64,000 nt of DNA from the NCBI GenBank assembly GCA_022823605.1, contig JAJEHS010000004.1, forward strand, positions 270,014 to 334,013. The letters are read 5' to 3'. The position numbers were made by a program, and so were the translations under genes. Origin of the DNA: Paracoccaceae bacterium (lineage in GTDB: Bacteria; Pseudomonadota; Alphaproteobacteria; Rhodobacterales; Rhodobacteraceae). A model generated the notes under the pieces. It was not told the DNA's origin and did no database searches. It saw only the letters and a program-made list of their open reading frames with translations. Below are positions 18,654 through 27,839 of the stretch, one piece after another. Positions within the stretch are counted from its first letter, which is position 1, and each line of letters opens with the position of its first letter.

Positions 18654-19724
18654 TTAGTTGATGATTGATGCGTTCAGCATGTCAATCTCGGCCTCGGCAG
18701 CTGCGGCCGCTTCAACCAAGGCATCAAACACTTCCTGACCACCCTTTACGTTGGACTTGAACCAATCATAAACGGGAGCAGCAGCATCCTTGAACATCTG
18801 CTTTTGTTCAGGGGTTGGGACATAGATGTTACCACCGATCTCAACAAAATCAGTATAGGCCTGAATGGATTTTCTCTTTGGAGAAGCAAATGTTGCCTGC
18901 TGCAACTCGGTGAAGCCATTGGCAACAACCGCCCTTAGTGAATCGGGCATGCTCATCAACTTCTCGTTATTCATCCACCACAGGGCACCCATGTAGGCAT
19001 GACCATCAAGAGTGATGTATTTCAATCCGGCATCGGGGAATTTCATACCCATGATGTCGGTAATACCGTTCTTGGAACCTTCAACGACACCAGTCTGGAA
19101 TGATGTGAACAACTCGGGCCAGGGAATTGGAGTTGGGCTGGCACCCAATGCCTTGACCAATTCCTGTGGAAGGTCGGCAACGACTGTCCTTATTTTCAAG
19201 CCTTCCATGTCGGCTGGCTCCTGAATGACTTTTTGAGTATTGGCAAAGTTTCTCCAACCTCCGGTATTACCAATGGTCATCAGTCGAATAGTACCGTTTG
19301 AATCTTCCAGGGCCATTTGACGAAGAATATCAACAAATTCACCACGAAGAACAGTTTCGGCGACCCGGTCATCCCTCAGAAGATAAGGCAGGTCAAAGAT
19401 CTGGACATAGGGGAAGATGCCTGCTGCACCACCTGATGTGGAGATATATACATCCATGGTGCCATCAGAAATTCCCTGAAGACATTCAGCACCGTTGGCA
19501 CACAGCTGGGTTCCGGCAAAGATTTCGACCGAAATCGCACCATTTGAACGGGATTCTACATAATCCTTGAAAACGACAATCCCGTCATAGTCTTCATCGT
19601 TCAAGTCTGGACCAACAACAGCTCTCAGATTATAATCTGCGGCGGTTACAGAACCCAAGCCAATCATCAAGCCGAACAGTACTGCCACACCCAATTTAAC
19701 AGGGTTAAACAATCTACTTAACAT
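18654..19724 (-). CDS. dctP: TRAP transporter solute-binding protein DctP
   Basis: Periplasmic receptor of a tripartite ATP-independent transporter (356 aa). Signal peptide to about residue 28 (GSVTAADY). Family features are VFKDYVESRSNG..VEIFAGTQL, the RLMTIGNTGGWRNF region and the ligand-carboxylate arginine in GLKIRTV near residue 177. ATG preceded by AGGAG at 9 nt. It is the last gene of the operon, 192 bp after dctM, with a stable inverted-repeat structure between them and a strong terminator after it. Confidence 0.92.
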   Translation of the reverse strand: MLSRLFNPVKLGVAVLFGLMIGLGSVTAADYNLRAVVGPDLNDEDYDGIVVFKDYVESRSNGAISVEIFAGTQLCANGAECLQGISDGTMDVYISTSGGAAGIFPYVQIFDLPYLLRDDRVAETVLRGEFVDILRQMALEDSNGTIRLMTIGNTGGWRNFANTQKVIQEPADMEGLKIRTVVADLPQELVKALGASPTPIPWPELFTSFQTGVVEGSKNGITDIMGMKFPDAGLKYITLDGHAYMGALWWMNNEKLMSMPDSLRAVVANGFTELQQATFASPKRKSIQAYTDFVEIGGNIYVPTPEQKQMFKDAAAPVYDWFKSNVKGGQEVFDALVEAAAAAEAEIDMLNASIIN

Positions 19725-19750
19725 TCTAGTTTTCTCCTAAATACTCAAAA

Positions 19751-19819
19751 AACGGGACTATGGTAAACTGGAAAACAATACCAGTTTCCTTGCGGAAACC
19801 GATTGCCTCACATCCCGTT
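19751..19819 (-). promoter_or_regulatory. Intercistronic stem-loop between dctM and dctP
   Basis: Nested inverted repeats: an outer 7-bp pair (AACGGGA at 19751 with TCCCGTT at 19813) encloses an inner stem AAACTGG/CCAGTTT (19765-19771, 19781-19787) with a 9-nt loop. There is no strong T-tract on the minus strand, so it looks like an RNA-processing or stability element. Such elements commonly separate binding-protein genes that are expressed above the membrane subunits. Confidence 0.5.
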
Positions 19820-19916
19820 CTTATATTACTTTTTTGTATATGGAATAAGAATTCTATCCAACTCCATCAGCCCTCTTATATATATTTTGGCAGCAATCTG
19901 CAACACAATTTCGCAA

Positions 19917-21206
19917 TTACCTGATAAACCCAAATAATTCGGGAATAAACAGGGAAATAGGCGGTATATAAGTGATCATAAATATAACCAGTATTTCTAC
20001 AGCCAGGAAGGGCAATATGGTTTTGGCAAGGGATTCAACCCTGACACCAGATATGCTTGATGCTACAAACAGAACCAGTCCCATTGGTGGTGTAACCAGT
20101 CCAACAGTCAAATTGACGGACATGATGATGGCAAAGTGAACCGGATGAACTCCCATTTCAATGAAAATCGGTGCAAGTATTGGTCCCAGGATGATTATGG
20201 CCGGACCGGCATCCAGAAACATGCCAATAATGAAAAGCAAAATATTGATGAGAAACAACAAAACCAGGGGATTGGAAGAGAGGCTCAATACCCATCCGGC
20301 CAGAATTTCAGGGAGATGACTCAATCCCACGATAGCCTTGAAGGCCATGGCAGCTCCTACCAGCAAGAGAACCACAGTGGATGACAAAGCAGCCCTGACC
20401 AGTACTTCCGGCAGATCTCTCCAAGTCATGGTCTTGAGCATGAAAATACTGATGATCAACGCATAGGCAACGGCAACGGCAGAGGCCTCCGTCGGTGTAA
20501 ATACACCAGCGAGGATTCCACCCAAGATGATTACAGGCGTCAATAACGGGAAAAAGGCCCTGGCTGCAGCTCCAAGCCGCTCTCGCCAAGTTGCCCGTTT
20601 TGAGGCAACGGGGAAATCATTTTTCTTGGCAAGATAGCCTGTTACTATCATCAAGCCAACCCCAACCATGATACCGGGAATCATGCCACCGAGGAAAAGG
20701 GCGGCAACGGATTCTCCCATGACATAGGCATAGATAATCATGATACCTGATGGTGGTATGATTGGACCTATAACCGAGGATGCGGCAGTGACGGCAGCTG
20801 CAAATCTTCTGGTGTAACCATTTTTCTCCATGGCGGGTATTAGCATCGAACCCAAGGCCGAAGTATCGGCAACAGCAGATCCCGAAAGCCCTGCAAACAA
20901 CATCGAGGAAAGAATGTTTACATGCGCAAGTCCACCCCTGAAATGTCCCATCATGACTTGGGCAAAATCAACCAGCCTTCTGGTAATCCCTCCCCTGTTC
21001 ATCAACTCGCCGGCAAGCATGAAGAAGGGAATTGCCATCAGGGGAAAAGAATCAATGCCGTTATAGATGTTCCGATACAAAAAGGCGATGTCTCTTTCCT
21101 GACCGATACCCCACAGAATCAGACCGGGTCCGGCCAACATGGCAAAAAAGACCGGCACTCCCACAAACAGGAAAACCAGAAACAGCGGTAGAAACAGAAT
21201 CATCAT
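19917..21206 (-). CDS. dctM: TRAP transporter large permease DctM
   Basis: Large membrane subunit (429 aa, about 12 hydrophobic segments) that moves the solute with a sodium gradient. Family motifs visible include IPFFMLAGELMNRGGIT, SGSAVADTSALGSMLIPAM and ASSVIGPIIPPSGIMIIY. Starts about 5 bp after dctQ ends, on an ATG-ATG pair. Length and motifs are normal for DctM. Confidence 0.94.
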   Translation of the reverse strand: MMILFLPLFLVFLFVGVPVFFAMLAGPGLILWGIGQERDIAFLYRNIYNGIDSFPLMAIPFFMLAGELMNRGGITRRLVDFAQVMMGHFRGGLAHVNILSSMLFAGLSGSAVADTSALGSMLIPAMEKNGYTRRFAAAVTAASSVIGPIIPPSGIMIIYAYVMGESVAALFLGGMIPGIMVGVGLMIVTGYLAKKNDFPVASKRATWRERLGAAARAFFPLLTPVIILGGILAGVFTPTEASAVAVAYALIISIFMLKTMTWRDLPEVLVRAALSSTVVLLLVGAAMAFKAIVGLSHLPEILAGWVLSLSSNPLVLLFLINILLFIIGMFLDAGPAIIILGPILAPIFIEMGVHPVHFAIIMSVNLTVGLVTPPMGLVLFVASSISGVRVESLAKTILPFLAVEILVIFMITYIPPISLFIPELFGFIR

Positions 21207-21211
21207 TTGAT

Positions 21212-21796
21212 TTACTCGGTTGCAGAAGAGATTTTATCGTAGGGACTGGAATAACTGACATTTGAATTCAGCAGCGTGTGAACCTGCTGAATGATCAATT
21301 CGAGACCAACCAAGACCATCAGTACAAACCCTGTTGGCAGTGACATGTACATCCAGGCCAATTTGATTCGGATTGATTCCATCCCGATCAAGGAGAGAGG
21401 TATCTTCAAGGAGCTGGAGTTGAACAACCACCCGCTGGCAATGTGCTTGTTGGCAAACCACAAGGCAACGAATAGGGTAACGAGCCCGAGAACAAGGATC
21501 AGGAGATTGAACATACCACCGAGTGTTTTGCCCATAAAGTCCTTGATTATGTCAATGGAAACAAAACTACCCCATCTGTATGCGGATGGAGCCATTAGGC
21601 CCGTCATCCAAAGCATGCAAAAGCGGGCTGCTTCATCAGGCCATGGCAAGGCATTATTCAGAATGTACCTGAAGAATACCTGTATCAGGATACAGACAAC
21701 CATCAGACCTAGGGCAATTATGGCCAAAACCCGACACCAAGCCAGTATTCGGGTCAGGATATTCCCGTACATTTTTACAAAATCAGTTAATTCCAT
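21212..21796 (-). CDS. dctQ: TRAP transporter small permease DctQ
   Basis: Small membrane subunit (about 194 aa, four hydrophobic helices) bridging receptor and DctM. It shows the family features FFRYILNNALPWPDEAARF near residue 50 and a C-terminal pair of helices. The ATG at 21794-21796 (MELTDFVK) is preferred to a TTG 12 bp upstream. It lies 52 bp after the M20 amidohydrolase gene, placing the transporter downstream of two deacylase-type enzymes. Confidence 0.88.
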   Translation of the reverse strand: MELTDFVKMYGNILTRILAWCRVLAIIALGLMVVCILIQVFFRYILNNALPWPDEAARFCMLWMTGLMAPSAYRWGSFVSIDIIKDFMGKTLGGMFNLLILVLGLVTLFVALWFANKHIASGWLFNSSSLKIPLSLIGMESIRIKLAWMYMSLPTGFVLMVLVGLELIIQQVHTLLNSNVSYSSPYDKISSATE

Positions 21797-21848
21797 ACGA
21801 ATTCCCAAGCATAAACACTAATCTGCCATAACCGATGAAAACTGAAGA

Positions 21849-23015
21849 TCATGCCACGGGCAATCTTTGTTCGGCCATCTCAACCCACCAAGAACAACCT
21901 GCTGGTATGACCTCATCGTTAAAATCATACTGCGGGTGATGCAAGGGTGCTGTGTCGCCATTGCCGATCAGGATAAAGGCACCTGGCCTGGCATTGAGCA
22001 TATATGAGAAATCCTCTGCTCCCATTACGATCGGGTGGTTGTCATCAACTCCATTTGAGACCTTATGGGCAGCCCTTACCGCAAACTCGGTTTCCTGTTC
22101 ATGGTTTTCCGTAACCGGATAACCATGCTCATATTCCACCGTTGCCGTGCCACCAAAGGATTTTGCAATTCCCTCGGATATTTCATGTATCTTGTCATAA
22201 ACCGCATCCTTGACATCCTTGTCCATTGTACGGACGGTACCCTTCAGCAGAACATTTTGTGGTATGACATTGCTGGCCTTGGTATCAGTTTCAAATGAAG
22301 TGACAGATACGACAACCGTTTTGACCGGATCAATATTTCTTGAAGCTATCGCTTGCAAGGCGATAACAATATGGGAAGCAATCAGGGTTGTATCTACAGC
22401 GATGTCTGGTTGGGCTGCATGACCTCCTTTACCTACAACCTTGATGTGAAAGGTATCTGCTGCGGCAAAAAACGGTCCTGACCTGATTGCGAAATCTCCA
22501 ACTTCCATGGCTGGTACGTTGTGCATCCCATAAACTTCACTGATGCCAAATCTTTCCATCATCCCGTCATCAACCATTTCCTTGCCACCACCGCCGCCTT
22601 CTTCAGCGGGTTGGAAGATGACTGCAATCCTGCCATTGAAGTTTCTTGTTTCGGCAAAATACTTTGCCGCACCCAACAACATTGCGGTGTGCCCATCATG
22701 CCCGCAGGCATGCATGACACCTGGCGTTTTGGATGTATAAGGAACCGATGTATCCTCCTTGATCGGTAGGGCATCCATATCCGCTCTCATGCCGATCGTT
22801 TTGCCAGAGGTGTTCACGCGGCCATTTATGATTCCGACGACCCCAGTGCGGCCGATACCACGAACAATTTCATCACAACCAAATTCCTCAAGCTTGTTGG
22901 CAACAAAATCCGAGGTTCGGAAAACATCAAACATCAATTCCGGATTTTGGTGAATATCCCTTCGCCATTCACTAATTTCGCCATGCATTTCTGAAAAACG
23001 ATTTCGAATTGCCAC
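21849..23015 (-). CDS. M20D-family amidohydrolase (hippurate/N-acyl-amino-acid hydrolase type)
   Basis: Cytoplasmic dinuclear metal amidohydrolase, 388 aa. Metal-site motifs are HACGHDGHT (C and H), QPAEEGGGGG (catalytic and metal glutamates), GMHNVP (H) and the C-terminal PLHHPQYDF (H). The bacterial dimerisation domain lies in the middle. The family splits N-acyl, hippuryl, indole-3-acetyl or carbamoyl amino acids. It is 10 bp downstream of a second M20 gene and upstream of the TRAP genes, so the imported solute may be an N-acylated amino acid; that is inference. Confidence 0.88.
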   Translation of the reverse strand: MAIRNRFSEMHGEISEWRRDIHQNPELMFDVFRTSDFVANKLEEFGCDEIVRGIGRTGVVGIINGRVNTSGKTIGMRADMDALPIKEDTSVPYTSKTPGVMHACGHDGHTAMLLGAAKYFAETRNFNGRIAVIFQPAEEGGGGGKEMVDDGMMERFGISEVYGMHNVPAMEVGDFAIRSGPFFAAADTFHIKVVGKGGHAAQPDIAVDTTLIASHIVIALQAIASRNIDPVKTVVVSVTSFETDTKASNVIPQNVLLKGTVRTMDKDVKDAVYDKIHEISEGIAKSFGGTATVEYEHGYPVTENHEQETEFAVRAAHKVSNGVDDNHPIVMGAEDFSYMLNARPGAFILIGNGDTAPLHHPQYDFNDEVIPAGCSWWVEMAEQRLPVA

Positions 23016-23025
23016 CTTGTTCTCC

Positions 23026-24180
23026 CTAAGTCAATTCCCTGATGATTTTACCAATGAACCGTTCCCCGGCTTCCAGCTGGGAAATGGAAATAAATTCGTC
23101 TGCTCCATGAGCCTGTTCAATGCTTCCCGGTCCACATACTACTGCTGAATATCCCTTTTCCTGAAACTGACCGGCTTCGGTGGCATAGGATACAACATTG
23201 ATACTGTTGTCGCCAGTAATCCTTCTTGCCATTTCTTCTGCAGCTCCATTCGTTTCAGGTTTCAAAGGAGGTACGTTGAACCAATTGCCTGTATTGATCC
23301 CTGTATCTTCATTAACCTTTTTCATTTCCGATTCAAGTTGAACAGCATATTGCTGAAACTCGGACACCCACCTTTCCGGCTCTTCTCCAGGTACACATCG
23401 TATCTCGACAAAAAACCTGCAATCCCTTGCCGTTATGTTTTGTGCCGTTCCACCCTTGATCTTGCCGACATGGAGTGTCGTATAGGGCGGAACGAATTGA
23501 CTGGTTATGCTGTCTTTCCTTTTCTCGCTGTTTTCCCTGTTGCGTTGATTGGCCCATTCAATCAGCTTGGCACCATACATGATGGCAGAAACACCCAGAT
23601 GCATGATGGATGAATGTACCTCAAAGCCTCTGACATGGACTGAAATGGCCGTTCCACCCTTATGACCGGTGACCACCTTGAGCATCGAAGGTTCCCCAAT
23701 AATCGCAAGCTTGGCCGGTGGCAATTGATCTCTGATCTTGCTGATCATGGGAGGGGCACCGATACAACCGACCTCTTCATCCCTTGAAAAGGCAAGCTGA
23801 ATTGGACGCTTGAGTTCAACCTCGGTCATTTCGGGAACCATGGTAAGTACGTTGGCCAGAAACCCTTTCATATCACAGGTTCCCCTGCCATAAAGCTTGC
23901 CATCGCTTTCGGTTAGTTTCCAAGGGTCAGTTTGCCATTTCTGACCCACGACTGGAACGACATCGGTATGTCCCGAGAGAATGACTCCATCCGGTTCTTC
24001 TGGCCCGATCAAGGCATAGATACTTGCCTTTGTACCGTCAGAGTTATAATCAAGATGGCAGTCGATATTATAGCCTTCCAGGTAGTCACAGATCCAACTA
24101 ACCAGATCCAAATTGGAACTATTTGATACTGTTGGATACGAGACCAAAGTCTCCAATATACTCCTGGATTTGCTTGTCAT
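23026..24180 (-). CDS. argE: Acetylornithine deacetylase-like M20A peptidase
   Basis: Zinc-dependent deacetylase, 384 aa, ArgE type. Metal ligands appear in LSGHTDVVPV (H, D), RGTCDMKGF (D), DEEVGCIG (E-E) and the C-terminal QAHGADEFI (H); GHKGG and ARDCRF frame the lid domain. ArgE proper makes ornithine from N-acetylornithine, but its position as first gene of a catabolic TRAP operon makes a catabolic deacylase for a related N-acyl substrate equally likely. Starts the minus-strand operon. Confidence 0.82.
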   Translation of the reverse strand: MTSKSRSILETLVSYPTVSNSSNLDLVSWICDYLEGYNIDCHLDYNSDGTKASIYALIGPEEPDGVILSGHTDVVPVVGQKWQTDPWKLTESDGKLYGRGTCDMKGFLANVLTMVPEMTEVELKRPIQLAFSRDEEVGCIGAPPMISKIRDQLPPAKLAIIGEPSMLKVVTGHKGGTAISVHVRGFEVHSSIMHLGVSAIMYGAKLIEWANQRNRENSEKRKDSITSQFVPPYTTLHVGKIKGGTAQNITARDCRFFVEIRCVPGEEPERWVSEFQQYAVQLESEMKKVNEDTGINTGNWFNVPPLKPETNGAAEEMARRITGDNSINVVSYATEAGQFQEKGYSAVVCGPGSIEQAHGADEFISISQLEAGERFIGKIIRELT

Positions 24181-24331
24181 TAAGTTACAATTATCTTTTG
24201 AAGGAGATTTTGTTCAATTTAACTTTTCTAGAAGATTGAATAATAAAACTAATCAAAAAAAAGGGCATCACTATTTTTAAATCCTCTACAATCCCTATTA
24301 TTCTAAATTTTCCTAGCGAAAAGGAGAAGCG

Positions 24332-24382
24332 ATGCTTGCAAATATTGCTTTGACCATATTAATCGAGTTCAATTTGTTGTGA
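24332..24382 (+). CDS. Short leader ORF coupled to the second BMP protein
   Basis: A 16-codon ORF (MLANIALTILIEFNLL) has a strong Shine-Dalgarno (AAGGAG) 6-7 nt before its ATG, and its TGA overlaps the GTG start of the next gene (GTGA). The downstream gene has no good Shine-Dalgarno of its own, so ribosomes finishing this ORF probably re-initiate there. The peptide is hydrophobic, rich in leucine and isoleucine. A regulatory leader peptide or a pure coupling device are both possible. Confidence 0.5.
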   Translation: MLANIALTILIEFNLL

Positions 24383-25392
24383 AATACTTAAGCAAAAGAG
24401 AGTTTATTACTGGTACACTTGGGCTAATGGCTTCAACCCGGGTAGCCAGAACACAATCAATCAGACCGTATGAACTCAAGGTGGCGGGACTATACCCCGA
24501 AGCACAACAATTGGCCATTTCCGACACCATCCATAACTCGGCTATAAAATCGGCAATTCGTGGTGATATCAAATATGATTTCTATCGTGGCGTACCGGAA
24601 CGGGAATTTGAAACCATCCTACGCGAAATTTCCGAACAGGATTATGACCTGATTATCGGGTCGATATTCAATCATGAGGAACTCGCCAGAGCAGTGGCTC
24701 TCGATTATCGTAGCCAATCCTTCCTCTTTGGTTCATACCAGCCAACGCCTGAATTCCTCACTTCATTTTCCATCTTTGAAAATTATACGCATGATGCCTC
24801 GTATCTTGCCGGGATAATTGCGAGTGGTCTCAGCGAAACCAAGGTTTTGGGCGTTTTCGGCACTTTGTATTCCCTGAATTCCTACCGAAACCTGAATGCC
24901 TTTACACAAGGAGCGAAGGAAGTCAATTCGCAAATTAATATTCTGGTTGAACTGATTGATGGTGCCATTGATCCGGCAATCATGGCAGAAAAGCTGGAGT
25001 TTCAGAAAGCATTCGGGGTGGATTTGATTTATGCTGAACGGGTCGGGGTGGAAAAATATTCCACTGAAAATGAAATTCTCACCATTGGCAATATTCATAA
25101 CCATGCAAAACAATATCCCGACCTTATGGTATCTTCGACCCTATGGCATTTTCAACCGACACTCAATGTCGCTTTGAACAGATTGAGAAATAACGATTTC
25201 AAAGCCGAAAACTTGCGACAATATTCGGGCCTGAAACATGGAGGCTGTTCGCTGGCGTCCCTTGGCTCATTCATCAACCGGGTACCACCGGATGTGATTG
25301 AGAAAGCTGCCCGGAGAATAAATGAAATCAAAAACGAAAACTATGAGGTTGCAACAATTGAACTATTGCCTGTAACAGAATTGGGACAGTGA
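24379..25392 (+). CDS. Second BMP-family substrate-binding protein (orphan)
   Basis: 337-aa paralogue of the protein at 6792-7829; both share ASYLAGIIA-, IYAERVGV-, SSTLWHFQPTL- and LKHGGCSLA-type blocks. The N-terminus (SKREFITGTLGLMAST) has a basic/hydrophobic export signal with only KR in place of the twin arginine. Starts at a GTG coupled to the leader ORF. No ATPase or permease genes follow, so it must use another transporter (perhaps the BMP system 15 kb upstream) or act as a sensor-type binding protein. An amidohydrolase gene follows 30 bp later. Confidence 0.82.
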   Translation: MKYLSKREFITGTLGLMASTRVARTQSIRPYELKVAGLYPEAQQLAISDTIHNSAIKSAIRGDIKYDFYRGVPEREFETILREISEQDYDLIIGSIFNHEELARAVALDYRSQSFLFGSYQPTPEFLTSFSIFENYTHDASYLAGIIASGLSETKVLGVFGTLYSLNSYRNLNAFTQGAKEVNSQINILVELIDGAIDPAIMAEKLEFQKAFGVDLIYAERVGVEKYSTENEILTIGNIHNHAKQYPDLMVSSTLWHFQPTLNVALNRLRNNDFKAENLRQYSGLKHGGCSLASLGSFINRVPPDVIEKAARRINEIKNENYEVATIELLPVTELGQ

Positions 25393-25422
25393 TACGGATA
25401 TCAGTTTGAAAACGGAAAATTC

Positions 25423-26298
25423 ATGAGAATCGATGCTCATCACCATCTATGGGATTTGAATAAAGTCGATTATCCCTGGTTGATGGAATTTGGAAAGGAG
25501 AGGTTTTTCGGCAATCCCGAGCCAATACAGAGAAACTATCTCATCGAAGAATTCAGGTCAGTTGCCAAGAACGAGGGCTTTGAGGGGTCAGTGCATATTC
25601 AGGTTGGTGCTGCTGATGGTCTGGAAGAAGCCAGATGGGTGCAGGAAGTTGCCGTCAAAAATCCTGATTGGAATCTGGTTCAGGTGGCGTTTTGCGATCT
25701 AACTTCTTCCTCAAGGAAAAGCGTATTGAAGCAGTATTCTGACATGTCAACCGTTGTAGGAATCAGGCAAATTGTAGGCAGGTCTGAAGAGGAAGATAAG
25801 CTTTCAGGAACCAACAACCTTTTGTTTGACAGTGAATTCCTCAGGGGGTTGGAAATAATAGCCAACTTGGGTTATTCATTTGACCTGCAACTTACCCCAT
25901 CTCTGATGTCTGCTGCTGCCAGGACATTTTCGAGAATACCTGAACTCAAAGTAGTCCTGTGTCATGCCGGTTCTCCCAAAGCCACCGAAGGTGAGGGATT
26001 CGAGTTGTGGAAGGAAGGCATTTCCGAATTGGCTTCCCTTCCAAATTTGAGTTGCAAGATTTCCGGATTGCCCATGTTTTTCAGGGAAAATGATACAAGC
26101 GTTTACCAGCCAATTATTGATACATGCCTTCAATCATTCGGTGTCGATCAATGCATGTATGGCTCCAACTTCCCGGTTGACAGTTTGTACAAGGACTACG
26201 GAACACTGGTAAATGGTTATGAAGCCTGTATCCCCGAGGAGTTGCATCCCCGGGTTTTCGGTCGGAATGCCTGGAATACATATTTTTCGGTGCGATAG
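25423..26298 (+). CDS. Amidohydrolase-2 family lactonase/hydrolase
   Basis: TIM-barrel metal hydrolase (PF04909), 291 aa, close in organisation to L-fuconolactone/2-pyrone-4,6-dicarboxylate lactonases. Motifs: N-terminal IDAHHHLWD (HxH metal site), VGIRQI, central LCHAGSPK (H) and C-terminal YGSNFPVDSLY (catalytic D). It is co-directional with and 30 bp after the orphan BMP protein, so both may serve the same small-molecule pathway; a sugar lactone is the commonest substrate type in the family. Confidence 0.85.
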   Translation: MRIDAHHHLWDLNKVDYPWLMEFGKERFFGNPEPIQRNYLIEEFRSVAKNEGFEGSVHIQVGAADGLEEARWVQEVAVKNPDWNLVQVAFCDLTSSSRKSVLKQYSDMSTVVGIRQIVGRSEEEDKLSGTNNLLFDSEFLRGLEIIANLGYSFDLQLTPSLMSAAARTFSRIPELKVVLCHAGSPKATEGEGFELWKEGISELASLPNLSCKISGLPMFFRENDTSVYQPIIDTCLQSFGVDQCMYGSNFPVDSLYKDYGTLVNGYEACIPEELHPRVFGRNAWNTYFSVR

Positions 26299-26382
26299 CC
26301 CTACCAAAATAACTTGCAAACGCATTAGTAGACTTCCTATGGAAGAATTCGAATTTCAATTCAACTGACAGGAGAAAACATC

Positions 26383-27498
26383 ATGCCCTGGACCGAGAAA
26401 TATCTCGACTACTCAACGACGAACCAAAGACTGCCTTGCAACATTCAGTATACGCTGAAAACGATCTCACAACTGAGGGTTTGTCGGACTCTTGCTTTGC
26501 CTTCAACTTTGTTTCTTGCAGTTTGCATTGTTTTCTTTTCTTTCGCAATATCAACTCTTGCGGAGGAAAGTGCGCTGGACTTGCGTGTTGGCACATGGAA
26601 TTTGGAACATCTGGACGACTCGAACGGCGAAGGTTGTGTTAGTCGTTCAAACGACGACTATGTCGCTTTGGCTCAACGTATTGAAGACCTTGGTCTAGAT
26701 GTCCTCGCATTTCAAGAGGTCGAGAACTTCGCGGCCGCCAAGCGTGTTTTCTCAGAAAAATGGAACATCGAAGTATCCAATAGACCTATGGTGTCCGGTC
26801 CGCCCTGTAGGGAAAATCGCAATAATCGATTGGGGCATTTAGCCACCGGTATTGCCGTACGTGACGGATTGGAGTATCACCGTAATCCCGACTTGATGGA
26901 TCTTGATGTTGATCACCCGAGCCGACGATGGGGCACAGACATTACCATAATCGTCGACAATGAAGAACTTCGCGTACTCTCGGTGCATCTGAAGTCAGGT
27001 TGCTGGAGCAAGCGCGAAGACGCCAACGAGTCGGCAAAGGTGGCATGTACTACTTTGCGAGAACAAATTTTGGTTCTCAAAAAGTGGATAGCTGAGCGAC
27101 ATGAAGACGGGCAGGCCTACATCATTGTAGGAGATTTCAATCGGCGATTCACGGCACCCAATGATTGGGCTTGGGAACTCCTAACCCAGAAAGTGCCTAC
27201 ACTTGCGCTCGCGTCAAATATGAAATCGTCGATCTGTAATCCAAAATACCCTCTCTTTATCGACCACATTATCTTTGATTCTGCCACCAACGTAACCATG
27301 GTTCCAGGATCCTTCAAAGAAGTTGGGCGCGTTGGAAAACATCCAGATCACTGCGCGATATCGGCTCGCTTTTCGTCCGAACGAGGCGTATATTCCTCTT
27401 CGCGTCTCCACGCCTCCTTAGCTAGTAAGGGGGTTCGGATCCTATCCCATGAAGCGTGCAGAAAACAGGCTACTGTTCAGTATTTGTACCTTTTATAG
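26383..27498 (+). CDS. Exported endonuclease/exonuclease/phosphatase (EEP)-family protein
   Basis: 371 aa. A long basic leader precedes one hydrophobic segment (about residues 38-58, ending STLAEE) that acts as signal peptide or anchor. The EEP fold follows with its catalytic series: GTWNLEHL, AFQEVEN, SVHLKSGC, VGDFNRRF and a final DHCAISA. An AGGAG is well placed before the ATG. Substrate could be DNA, RNA or a phospho-lipid/inositol. The last ~35 residues (after ISARF) look unrelated to the domain and may be readthrough into junk. Codon use is less AT-rich than neighbours, hinting at transfer. Confidence 0.82.
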   Translation: MPWTEKYLDYSTTNQRLPCNIQYTLKTISQLRVCRTLALPSTLFLAVCIVFFSFAISTLAEESALDLRVGTWNLEHLDDSNGEGCVSRSNDDYVALAQRIEDLGLDVLAFQEVENFAAAKRVFSEKWNIEVSNRPMVSGPPCRENRNNRLGHLATGIAVRDGLEYHRNPDLMDLDVDHPSRRWGTDITIIVDNEELRVLSVHLKSGCWSKREDANESAKVACTTLREQILVLKKWIAERHEDGQAYIIVGDFNRRFTAPNDWAWELLTQKVPTLALASNMKSSICNPKYPLFIDHIIFDSATNVTMVPGSFKEVGRVGKHPDHCAISARFSSERGVYSSSRLHASLASKGVRILSHEACRKQATVQYLYLL

Positions 27499-27839
27499 GA
27501 GAGCCTGAAACGCCTTCACATGATGATGTCATTAACTGTTTAAATTTGTATCACTTTTTCTTGGGATCCCGAGAGCTATCGCATTTGAAATCTAACGTGG
27601 ACATTCATATCAATAATTCTCCTTTAGGGATAGTTCGGGCTAATGAACAATGGATTCACAAAAAAGACAAATCATATCACCCAACTATGTCAATGCGATA
27701 GCCGTAGTGTTTTAGAAACTTTGATTGAAATAATTAACATATCCTGTATTAAGTATATTTCGCTTATTGATTAATGTTTCTTAACATCAACCATAAAATT
27801 AGGACTTCTATTTGTTTCTAGTAGTGAATTCAAAGGGAA
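27499..27839. other. Intergenic region upstream of the peptide transporter operon
   Basis: About 340 bp, strongly AT-rich, no credible gene. It should contain the promoter of the five-gene ABC operon; no convincing operator or terminator was recognised. Confidence 0.5.

Noticed and set aside
27456..27701. 81-codon ORF after the EEP-family gene
   Set aside because: Overlaps the real gene, low complexity, no ribosome site and no family resemblance; probably chance in AT-rich DNA.
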